Source: Duganella dendranthematis (GTDB lineage: Bacteria > Pseudomonadota > Gammaproteobacteria > Burkholderiales > Burkholderiaceae_D). Taken from it: DNA of 64,000 nt. A model generated the notes under the pieces. That model did not search any database and had not been told where the DNA came from. It saw nothing but the letters and a program-made list of their open reading frames with translations. Positions 53,078-60,267 of this stretch are shown in pieces. The stretch's first letter is position 1; every line of letters begins with the position of its first letter. The position numbers were made by a program, and so were the translations under genes. The stretch is from the NCBI RefSeq assembly GCF_012849375.1, contig NZ_CP051684.1, forward strand, positions 992,001-1,056,000, in the 5' to 3' direction.

Positions 53078-53989
53078 TCACTTCTGTGGCGGGCGCGCTT
53101 CCAAACCGGCGATATCCTGCATCAGCGCGATCAGCCGCGCCGCGCCCAGGCCCAGCGGCCGGTCGTTGATCCACACCACGTCGACCCACAGCCGCAACTC
53201 GCTGCTCATGTGCGCGAAGACGATGCCCAGCAGCTCGCCGCTGTCCATAAGCGGCTGCGCCAGGCGGCGCGGCAGGTAGGCCCAGCCCAGACCGGCGCGC
53301 ACCAGTCCCAGCGTGGCCAGATGACTGTCGGTGCGCCACAACTTGCGCGAGATCAGCAGGCGCAGGTCGGCCTGCTCGCCGATGCTGCTGGCGATGGCGA
53401 TCTGCCGCAAGTCGACCAGATCTTCCAGCCGGAAGCTGCCGTTGTGCGCGAGGGCGCGCGGGTGGCGCGGCGCGATGACGGGCACCAGCACCTCGCTGCC
53501 CAGCTCCTGAAAACTTTCGCGGCCATCGACCCGCGTGCGCTCATACATCAAACCCAGTTGCGCGGTGCCGTCATGCAGCATGCGCTGCAAGGCGTCCTGC
53601 GGCGCCGACAGCACCTCGACCTCCAGCGAGGGGAATTCCTCGGCCAGCCGCGCCAGCGGATCGCTGAATGGCGCCGACAGCAGTTCCGGCGCCACCGCCA
53701 GCGTGAGCCTGCGCTCCAACCCCTGGTGCAGCGACAGCGCGTGCGCCTGCAGGCGGCGTAGCTGACCGGCCATCTGGCGTGCCTCGGCCTCCAGCGCGCG
53801 CGCCGCTTCGGTCGGCCGCACCTCGCGCGAACTGCGCTCGAACAGCGCCAGCCCCAGTTCCGCCTCCAGATGGCCGATGGTCATGCTGACCGCCGACGGC
53901 ACCCGTCCCAGCGCCCGCGCGGCCGCCGAGAACGAACCGTGGTCGAGCACCGCCAGAAAGACCGCGACGTTATCCGATGAAAAAGCCAT
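53078..53989 (-). CDS. LysR-family regulator, probably of the adjacent PACE gene
   Basis: 303 residues from the ATG at 53989. HTH GSFSAAARALGRVPSAVSMT, then a typical substrate-binding domain with LAVAPELLSAPFSDPLARL. It ends in LEARPPQK. It is divergent from a PACE efflux gene over 99 bp, the arrangement known for AceR/AceI and related pairs, so it likely controls that gene. Confidence 0.9.
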   Translation of the reverse strand: MAFSSDNVAVFLAVLDHGSFSAAARALGRVPSAVSMTIGHLEAELGLALFERSSREVRPTEAARALEAEARQMAGQLRRLQAHALSLHQGLERRLTLAVAPELLSAPFSDPLARLAEEFPSLEVEVLSAPQDALQRMLHDGTAQLGLMYERTRVDGRESFQELGSEVLVPVIAPRHPRALAHNGSFRLEDLVDLRQIAIASSIGEQADLRLLISRKLWRTDSHLATLGLVRAGLGWAYLPRRLAQPLMDSGELLGIVFAHMSSELRLWVDVVWINDRPLGLGAARLIALMQDIAGLEARPPQK

Positions 53990-54001
53990 AGCTGGCAATC
54001 T

Positions 54002-54043
54002 ATCAGAAAAACTGACAGCGGCTGACTTTTTCAATCAGAAAAA
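54002..54043. promoter_or_regulatory. Direct repeat ATCAGAAAAA between LysR and PACE genes
   Basis: ATCAGAAAAA occurs at 54002-54011 and 54034-54043, 32 bases apart (about three helical turns), within the divergent promoter region. It may be part of the LysR recognition and activation sites; this is inference. Confidence 0.35.
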
Positions 54044-54088
54044 TTCCCATACCATACGCACTGTTGTTATCTGAACCAAGGAAATCCC

Positions 54089-54511
54089 ATGCAAGGCATG
54101 AAACGCAAAGTCGTCTACGCATCCCTGTTTGAACTGATCGCCATCGGCCTGACCAGCAGCCTGCTGATGTTCGGCGCCGGCCACGACGCCAGCCATGCCG
54201 GCGTGGCGGCGGTGGCGTCGTCGAGCGTCGCCTTCGCCTGGAACTTCGTATTCAACTCGGCGTTCGAGGCGTGGGAAACGCGCCAGGCCACGCGCGGTCG
54301 CAACTGGAAGCGCCGCGTCGCCCACGCTGTGGGCTTCGAGGGCGGGCTGGTGGTGATGCTGGTGCCGCTGTTCGCCTGGTGGCTGCGCATCTCACTGTGG
54401 GACGCGCTGGTGCTGGATATCGGCCTGCTGTTGTTCTTTATGGTGTATACGTATATCTTCAGCCTGACGTTCGACCGAATCTTCGGCCTGCCCGCATCGG
54501 CGCAAGGCTAA
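54089..54511 (+). CDS. PACE-family efflux transporter
   Basis: 140 residues with four membrane helices in two similar halves (KVVYASLFELIAIGLTSSLL and HAVGFEGGLVVMLVPLFAWW). The conserved Glu in FELIA, the Asn/Ala-rich WNFVFNSAFEAWE segment and the second Glu in GFEGGL are hallmarks of the bacterial transmembrane pair family. PACE proteins export chlorhexidine and other biocides or polyamines. Confidence 0.9.
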   Translation: MQGMKRKVVYASLFELIAIGLTSSLLMFGAGHDASHAGVAAVASSSVAFAWNFVFNSAFEAWETRQATRGRNWKRRVAHAVGFEGGLVVMLVPLFAWWLRISLWDALVLDIGLLLFFMVYTYIFSLTFDRIFGLPASAQG

Positions 54512-54533
54512 GCCACCACCTATTGGAGATCAC

Positions 54534-55832
54534 ATGAAGTTGCATCCGCTTGCTGTCGCAGTCCTGGCTTTGACCTTCAGCGCGGCGCATGCCGATGCAC
54601 TCTCCCCCACCGAGCAGAAAATCGTCGCCGAAATCAAGGCGCATGCGCCGCAGGGACTGGACCTGCTGGAACGCTCGGTCAACATCAACAGCGGCACCAT
54701 GAACCACGACGGCGTGCGCGCGGTCGGCAAGCTGTTTGGAGAACAGTTCGCCCAGCTGGGCTTTGCCACGCGCTGGTCCGACATGCCGGCCGCGATGCAG
54801 CGCGCCGGCCACTTGATCGCCACGCGCGAAGGCAAGCAAGGCAAGCGCCTGCTGCTGATCGGCCATCTGGACACGGTGTTTGAAAAGGACAGCCAGGTGC
54901 AGCTGTGGCAGCGCAACGGCGACCGCGTGCGCGGCCAGGGCGTCAACGACATGAAAGGCGGCGACGTCATCATCGTCGAAGCGCTGCGCGCCTTGCAGCG
55001 CGTGGGAGCGCTGGACAACACCAGCATCACCATCGTCTTCAGCGGCGATGAAGAGAATGCCGGCGAGCCGATTGCGGTCTCGCGCGCCGACATGGTCAAC
55101 GCCGCCAAACGCAGCGACATCGCCCTGGCCTTCGAAGCCACGGTGCGCGACAAGAGCGGGCGCGATACCGGCACTATCGGCCGCCGCTCGTCGTCGTCGT
55201 GGGAATTGAAAGTCAGCGGCAAGCAGGGCCACTCCAGCGGTATCTTCAGCGACAGCGCCGGCTATGGCGCGATTTACGAAGCGGCGCGCATCCTCGACGG
55301 CTTCCGTCAGCAGGTGATCGAGCCGGACCTGACCTTCAGCCCCGGCATGATCGTCGGCGGCACCGACGCCAGCACCAACACGCTCGGCACCACCGGTCAG
55401 GCGGCCGGTAAGACCAACGTCATCTCGCGCAGCGCCACCGTGGAGGGCGACCTGCGCTACCTGACCTACGAACAGCGCGACCGCGCGCACGCGAAAATGA
55501 AAGCCATCGTCGCCCAGAACCTGCCGGGCACCAGCGCCAGCATCACCTTCCACGATTCATATCCGCCGATGTCGCCGACTGCCGGCAACCTGGCGGTGCT
55601 GAAAATTTATTCGCAGGCCAGCCAGGACGCTGGCTTGGGCGAGATCCCCGCGCTGCCACCGGGCCAACGCGGCGCAGGCGACATCCAGTTCGTCGCCCCG
55701 CTGCTCGATTCGCTGGACGGTCTGGGCGCCACCGGCAATGGCGCCCACTCGCCCGACGAAGACCTGGAAATCGCCTCGATCGAACGCGCCACCATCCGCA
55801 CCGCCATCCTGCTGTATCGCCTGACGCGCTGA
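54534..55832 (+). CDS. M20-family metallopeptidase (carboxypeptidase G2-like), secreted
   Basis: 432 residues. Signal peptide MKLHPLAVAVLALTFSAAHA. Zinc ligands and catalysts are in GHLDTVFEKD (His, Asp), GQGVNDMKGGDV (bridging Asp), SGDEENAGEP (Glu-Glu pair) and GAHSPDEDLE (final His). The inserted dimerisation domain runs about 210-330. It likely removes C-terminal amino acids from peptides or folate-like compounds in the periplasm. Starts 22 bases after the PACE gene. Confidence 0.9.
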   Translation: MKLHPLAVAVLALTFSAAHADALSPTEQKIVAEIKAHAPQGLDLLERSVNINSGTMNHDGVRAVGKLFGEQFAQLGFATRWSDMPAAMQRAGHLIATREGKQGKRLLLIGHLDTVFEKDSQVQLWQRNGDRVRGQGVNDMKGGDVIIVEALRALQRVGALDNTSITIVFSGDEENAGEPIAVSRADMVNAAKRSDIALAFEATVRDKSGRDTGTIGRRSSSSWELKVSGKQGHSSGIFSDSAGYGAIYEAARILDGFRQQVIEPDLTFSPGMIVGGTDASTNTLGTTGQAAGKTNVISRSATVEGDLRYLTYEQRDRAHAKMKAIVAQNLPGTSASITFHDSYPPMSPTAGNLAVLKIYSQASQDAGLGEIPALPPGQRGAGDIQFVAPLLDSLDGLGATGNGAHSPDEDLEIASIERATIRTAILLYRLTR

Positions 55833-55843
55833 TTTTATTGAAG

Positions 55844-56152
55844 CTAATTCCTGATCAAATCCACGGTGGTGATGCAGTCTCCAGTTTGAACCACGCGCAA
55901 ATACATTTCACTGTCGCTGTGGCCGGGAAAAACAAACTGGTAGGTGCGGACCGGGATGCAGGGCAGCGTCGGCTCGGGAAATGCCGGCGAAGCCGATGCT
56001 ACTGGCGCACTCTGAAAGACCTTGACCAGGTCGTCCTGACGAAGACACTGTCTATCCACTGCAGCCAGTTTGCGCGCGGTATCGATATCGACATCCGCAT
56101 GAGCGGTGGCGCATAACGCAGCCAGAAGAATCGCGGGGCAAAGAGTTTTCAT
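55844..56152 (-). CDS. Small secreted hypothetical protein
   Basis: 102 residues from the ATG at 56152. Signal peptide MKTLCPAILLAALCATAHAD. The mature part has three cysteines (DRQCLRQ, LPCIPV, GDCITT) and is otherwise unrecognised. Its start is four bases after the stop of a 50-residue gene, so they are coupled. Function unknown. Confidence 0.7.
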   Translation of the reverse strand: MKTLCPAILLAALCATAHADVDIDTARKLAAVDRQCLRQDDLVKVFQSAPVASASPAFPEPTLPCIPVRTYQFVFPGHSDSEMYLRVVQTGDCITTVDLIRN

Positions 56153-56156
56153 GGTT

Positions 56157-56309
56157 TTAGTCCGCAGCGGCGTCGATGGCGCGGCGAGACCAATGCAGAA
56201 GTTGTTCGGCATCGTCGAGCAGGAATTCCGGGGCGGTGTAGAACTTGCGGACGGTGACCTCGCCCTTTTTGGTGGTGTACTTGAAGGGCTGCTCAACATT
56301 CGCGGCCAT
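56157..56309 (-). CDS. Very small hypothetical protein (50 residues)
   Basis: Starts at the ATG at 56309 with GGAG six bases upstream, and ends in TAA at 56157-56159. It begins MAANVEQPFKYTTKKGEVTV and continues RKFYTAPEFLLDDAEQLLHW, an N-terminal beta-like part and a C-terminal acidic helix. No domain is recognised. The good ribosome binding site and the tight coupling to the next gene support it being real. Confidence 0.7.
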   Translation of the reverse strand: MAANVEQPFKYTTKKGEVTVRKFYTAPEFLLDDAEQLLHWSRRAIDAAAD

Positions 56310-56327
56310 GCGCGTCTCCGATAAAAT

Positions 56328-56711
56328 TTAGTGCATCATCGCCGAATGCATCACCGCCCACACCATCACCAGCGGCACCAGCAAGCCGTAGGCGATCAGC
56401 GACAACATGGCGGCGCCTTTGCTGCCTACCGGCTTGCCATCCAGCGTGCGGGCGCGCGCAGCGAGATACCAGGCGCCGATGCCGACCTGAATGACGACAC
56501 TGGCAGCCACCGCCACCAAGTCAGGAATCACGTCCCCGGACAAGCGGTTGAGCAGCATACCGGCGCCCAGCACCAGCAATAAAATCAGGCTGAAGATGCT
56601 GGCGTCGCGCCAGCTCAAACGGGCGCGCTTGTACAGCAAGGCCGCCAGCTTGACGCTGCCGGCGTACAGCGCCACGATCAGCAGCAGAAACAAAAAAGAA
56701 AAAGAGCTCAT
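56328..56711 (-). CDS. Small integral membrane protein
   Basis: 127 residues from the ATG at 56711 (GAGG upstream). Four predicted membrane helices (FLFLLLIVALYAGSVKLAAL; FSLILLLVLGAGMLL; VAVAASVVIQVGIGAW; SLIAYGLLVPLVMVWAVM) with a short basic loop. No known family is recognised. It lies 18 bases upstream of the 50-residue gene on the same strand, so the three may be co-transcribed. Confidence 0.7.
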   Translation of the reverse strand: MSSFSFLFLLLIVALYAGSVKLAALLYKRARLSWRDASIFSLILLLVLGAGMLLNRLSGDVIPDLVAVAASVVIQVGIGAWYLAARARTLDGKPVGSKGAAMLSLIAYGLLVPLVMVWAVMHSAMMH

Positions 56712-56725
56712 GGTCAAACCTCACA

Positions 56726-56756
56726 AATAAAAAAACCGGGAGCATGTCCCGGTTTT
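56726..56756 (-). terminator. Terminator of the aceE-aceF-lpdA operon
   Basis: 10-bp stem AAAACCGGGA / TCCCGGTTTT (56732-56741 with 56747-56756), 5-base loop; on the minus strand it runs into a T-rich tract. It lies 17 bases beyond the lpdA stop. Confidence 0.9.
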
Positions 56757-56773
56757 GTGTTGCCACTACCTGC

Positions 56774-58570
56774 TTAGCGCTTGCGCGGTGGCGGCAGGTC
56801 GGTGCAGACGCCTTCGTAGACTTCGGCGGCCATGCCGATCGATTCGCCCAGCGTTGGATGCGGGTGGATCGTCTTGCCGATATCGGTGCCGTCGGCGCCC
56901 ATTTCGATGGCCAGCGCGATTTCGCCGATCATGTCGCCGGCGTGCGTGCCGACCATGGTACCGCCGATGATGCGATGCGTCTCAGCGTCGAACAGCAGCT
57001 TGGTAAAGCCCTCTGCGCGACCATTGGCCACAGCGCGGCCGCTCGCGGCCCAAGGGAAGTGGCCCTTCTCGACCTTGATGCCCTTGGCTTTCGCTTCGTC
57101 TTCGGTCACGCCGACCCACGCCACTTCCGGATCGGTGTAGGCCACCGATGGAATCACCTTCACATCGAAGTGCGACTTCTGGCCCGCTGCCGCCTCGGCA
57201 GCTACATGGCCTTCGTGCACCGCCTTGTGCGCCAGCATTGGCTGGCCCACCAGGTCGCCGATGGCGAAGATGTTCGGCACGTTGGTGCGCATCTGGCTGT
57301 CGACCGGGATGAAGCCACGGTCGGTCACCACCACGCCAGCCTTGTCGGCGGAGATCTTCTTGCCGTTCGGGCTGCGGCCAACGGCCACCAGCACCAGGTC
57401 ATAGACCTGTGGCGCAGGCGACGGTGCGCCGGCTTCCGCTGCTTCAAAAGTGACTTTGATCCCTTCCGGCAGCGCTTCAACGCCGACGGTTTTGGTCTTG
57501 GTCATGATGTTGTCGAAGCGGGCTTCGTTGTACTTCTGCCAGACCTTGACCGCATCGCGGTCGGCGCCTTGCATCAGGCCGTCCATCATTTCGACCACGT
57601 CGATGCGCGCGCCGAAAGTGGAGTAGACGGTGGCCATTTCCAGGCCGATGATGCCGCCGCCGATAACCAGCATGCGTTTCGGGATCTGACGCAGTTCCAG
57701 CGCGCCGGTCGAATCGACGATGCGCGGATCTTCCGGCACGAACGGCAGCTTCACCACCGACGAACCGGCGGCGATGATGGCCTGCTTGAACTGCACCACT
57801 TTCTTGGTGCCGTCGTTGGCGGTGACTTCGATGTGGTTCGCGCTCAGGAACTGGCCGACGCCGGTGACAACCTGCGTCTTGCGTGCCTTGGCCATGCCGG
57901 CCAGGCCGTTGGTCATGTTCTTGATGACGCTTTCCTTGTGCTTGCGCACCTGGTCGATGTCGATGGTCGGCTTGGCGAAGGTCACGCCGGTCTTGGCCAT
58001 GTGCGAGGTTTCGTCGATCACGGCTGCCACGTGCAGCAGCGCCTTCGATGGGATGCAACCCACGTTCAGGCACACGCCTCCCAGCACGTCGTAACGTTCG
58101 ACCAGCACGGTGTTCAGGCCCAGGTCCGACGAACGGAACGCAGCCGAGTAACCGCCAGGGCCGGAGCCAAGCACCATCATGTCGCAGTCGATGTCGACCT
58201 GGCCGGTGTAGCTGCTACCGGCTGGCGCGGCGATCGGTGCGGCAGGAGCAACTGCCGGCGCCGATGCGGCGGCGGGAGTTGCTGGGGCAGCAGCGGCAGG
58301 CGCAGGAGCAGGAGCAGGAGCAGCAGCAGCACCTTCGCTGGCTTCAACCACCAGCAGCGCAACGCCTTCCTTGACCTTGTCGCCAACCTTGACGCGCACT
58401 TCCTTCACCACGCCGCTGTGCGACGATGGGATTTCCATACTGGCCTTGTCCGATTCCACGGTAATCAGGGACTGATCCACCTTGATCGTGTCGCCCACCT
58501 TGACCATCACTTCGATTACTTCTACTTCCGCGAAGTCGCCGATATTCGGCACTTTTACTTCTGTGCTCAT
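56774..58570 (-). CDS. lpdA: Dihydrolipoyl dehydrogenase (E3) with N-terminal lipoyl domain
   Basis: 598 residues from the ATG at 58570; an adjacent ATG at 58573 is also possible, but AGGAG spacing favours the second. The lipoyl domain is residues 1-78 with the lipoylated Lys42 in ESDKASME. An Ala/Pro linker (80-118) leads to the FAD enzyme: [12 protein letters not shown], redox disulfide Cys167/Cys172 in [15 protein letters not shown] site [12 protein letters not shown], and the His-Glu dyad HPHPTLGES. It reoxidises dihydrolipoamide in pyruvate dehydrogenase. Third gene of the operon. Confidence 0.96.
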   Translation of the reverse strand: MSTEVKVPNIGDFAEVEVIEVMVKVGDTIKVDQSLITVESDKASMEIPSSHSGVVKEVRVKVGDKVKEGVALLVVEASEGAAAAPAPAPAPAAAAPATPAAASAPAVAPAAPIAAPAGSSYTGQVDIDCDMMVLGSGPGGYSAAFRSSDLGLNTVLVERYDVLGGVCLNVGCIPSKALLHVAAVIDETSHMAKTGVTFAKPTIDIDQVRKHKESVIKNMTNGLAGMAKARKTQVVTGVGQFLSANHIEVTANDGTKKVVQFKQAIIAAGSSVVKLPFVPEDPRIVDSTGALELRQIPKRMLVIGGGIIGLEMATVYSTFGARIDVVEMMDGLMQGADRDAVKVWQKYNEARFDNIMTKTKTVGVEALPEGIKVTFEAAEAGAPSPAPQVYDLVLVAVGRSPNGKKISADKAGVVVTDRGFIPVDSQMRTNVPNIFAIGDLVGQPMLAHKAVHEGHVAAEAAAGQKSHFDVKVIPSVAYTDPEVAWVGVTEDEAKAKGIKVEKGHFPWAASGRAVANGRAEGFTKLLFDAETHRIIGGTMVGTHAGDMIGEIALAIEMGADGTDIGKTIHPHPTLGESIGMAAEVYEGVCTDLPPPRKR

Positions 58571-60238
58571 CATGGCTCCTTACAGCAGAATTTTACGCAT
58601 GTCGCCGAGCACTTCGCTCAGGTACACGGAGAAGCGCGCGCCCATCGCGCCATCAACCACACGGTGATCGTAGGACAGCGAGGTACCCATCAGCAGGCGA
58701 GGCTGGAACGCCTTGCCATCCCACACCGGCTTGAGCGATGCCTTGGACAAGCCCAGGATCGCCACTTCCGGCGCGTTGACGATCGGCGTGAAGTGCGTGC
58801 CGCCAATACCGCCCAGCGACGAAATGGTGAAGGTCGCGCCTTGCATGTCGGCCGGTTTCAGTTTGCCTTCGCGCGCTTGCAGCGACAGCTCGGTCATTTC
58901 CTTGGCGATCTGCGTGACCGATTTCTGGTCGGCGTTTTTGATCACTGGGACAACCAGGCCGTTCGGCGTGTCGGCGGCGAAGCCGATGTTGTAGTACTTC
59001 TTCAGAATCAGGTTCTCGCCCTTCGCGTCCAGCGACGAATTGAAGGTCGGGAATTTCTTCAGCGCGGCGACCGACGCCTTGATCACGAAGGCCAGCATGG
59101 TGAGCTTGGTGGCGTCCTTGTTCTTGGCGGTAGCGGCGTTCGATTCAACGCGGAAGGCTTCCAGGTCGGTGATGTCGGCGTCGTCGAATTGCGTGACGTG
59201 CGGGATCTGCACCCAGTTGCGGTGCAGGTTAGGACCCGAGATTTTCTTGATGCGCGACAGCGGCAGCAGTTCGGTTTCGCCGAATTTGCTGAAGTCCAGC
59301 GACGGCCATGGCAGCACGCTGAAGTTGCCGCCGCCACCGACGGCGCCACCAGCAGCGCCCGAAGGTGCAGCAACGGTACCGGCGATCACGCCCTTGACGT
59401 AGTTCTGCACATCGATCTGTGTGATGCGGCCTTTAGGACCGGAGCCTGGCACTTTGCCCAGGTCCACGCCCAGTTCGCGGGCGAATTTGCGGATCGATGG
59501 CGATGCGTGCGCCAGTTTGCCGGTTGCGACCGAACCTTGCGATGCGGTCGGTGCGGCAGCGGCAGCAGCCGGCGCAGGTGCTGGCGACGGTGCAGCGGCG
59601 GCAGGCGCCGGAGCAGCAGGAGCAGCGGCCGGCGCAGGCGCAGCGGCGACTGGGCTACCCACCGCGTCGACGACGAATACAACCGTGCCCATGGCAACCT
59701 TGTCGCCTACCTTGACCTTCACTTCTTTCACCACGCCGGCGTGCGACGATGGGATTTCCATGCTGGCCTTGTCCGATTCAACGGTCAGCAGCGACTGGTC
59801 TACCTTGATGGTGTCGCCAACCTTGACCATGACTTCGATGACTTCCACTTCCTTGAAGTCGCCGATGTCCGGTACCTTGACATCAACCGGGCCGGCCGAT
59901 GCTGCCGGCGCGGCGGCTGGCGCCGGCGCAGGGGCAGCGGCAGCCGGTGCTGGCGCAGCGGCGGCAGGAGCGGCAGCCGGCGCAGGCGCAGCGGCGGCGC
60001 CATCGGCCTCCAGCAGCAGCACCAGCGAACCCATGGCAACCTTCTCGCCAACCTTCACTTTGATCTCCTTCACCACGCCGGCGGCCGACGAAGGAATCTC
60101 CATGCTGGCCTTATCCGATTCAACGGTGATCAGCGACTGATCGACCTTGATGGTGTCGCCAACCTTGACCATCACTTCGATGATCTCAACTTCCTTGAAA
60201 TCGCCGATATCCGGGACTTTAACTTCCACAATGCTCAT
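58337..60238 (-). repeat. Three homologous lipoyl-domain coding segments in aceF and lpdA
   Basis: Segments at about 60005-60238 and 59660-59887 (aceF lipoyl 1 and 2) and 58337-58570 (lpdA) encode nearly the same sequence; [16 protein letters not shown] is shared by all three and [12 protein letters not shown] follows. The DNA is also very similar, so these are internal repeats able to recombine or convert. Confidence 0.8.
58580..60238 (-). CDS. aceF: Pyruvate dehydrogenase E2, dihydrolipoamide acetyltransferase
   Basis: 552 residues. Two lipoyl domains, 1-78 (Lys43) and 118-193 (Lys157), joined by Ala/Pro linkers. The peripheral-subunit-binding domain is about 244-280 (SPSIRKFARELGVDLGKVPG), and the acetyltransferase core is 310-552 with catalytic His525 and Asp529 in SYDHRVVDG. 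It forms the core of the complex. Starts 29 bases after aceE and ends nine bases before lpdA. Confidence 0.97.
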   Translation of the reverse strand: MSIVEVKVPDIGDFKEVEIIEVMVKVGDTIKVDQSLITVESDKASMEIPSSAAGVVKEIKVKVGEKVAMGSLVLLLEADGAAAAPAPAAAPAAAAPAPAAAAPAPAPAAAPAASAGPVDVKVPDIGDFKEVEVIEVMVKVGDTIKVDQSLLTVESDKASMEIPSSHAGVVKEVKVKVGDKVAMGTVVFVVDAVGSPVAAAPAPAAAPAAPAPAAAAPSPAPAPAAAAAAPTASQGSVATGKLAHASPSIRKFARELGVDLGKVPGSGPKGRITQIDVQNYVKGVIAGTVAAPSGAAGGAVGGGGNFSVLPWPSLDFSKFGETELLPLSRIKKISGPNLHRNWVQIPHVTQFDDADITDLEAFRVESNAATAKNKDATKLTMLAFVIKASVAALKKFPTFNSSLDAKGENLILKKYYNIGFAADTPNGLVVPVIKNADQKSVTQIAKEMTELSLQAREGKLKPADMQGATFTISSLGGIGGTHFTPIVNAPEVAILGLSKASLKPVWDGKAFQPRLLMGTSLSYDHRVVDGAMGARFSVYLSEVLGDMRKILL

Positions 60239-60267
60239 AGCGTTTGCTCCGTATTTTTCTAAGCGGA

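Noticed and set aside
58200..60010. Short repeated GCAGG/GCAGC units suggesting a CRISPR or minisatellite
   Set aside because: They encode the Ala/Pro linkers between lipoyl domains, have no regular spacers, and are explained by coding.
56744..60262. Open plus-strand frame of more than 1,100 codons opposite lpdA and aceF
   Set aside because: It is the antisense of two certain enzymes, and its His/Arg-rich composition is the expected mirror of GC-rich codons. Not a gene.
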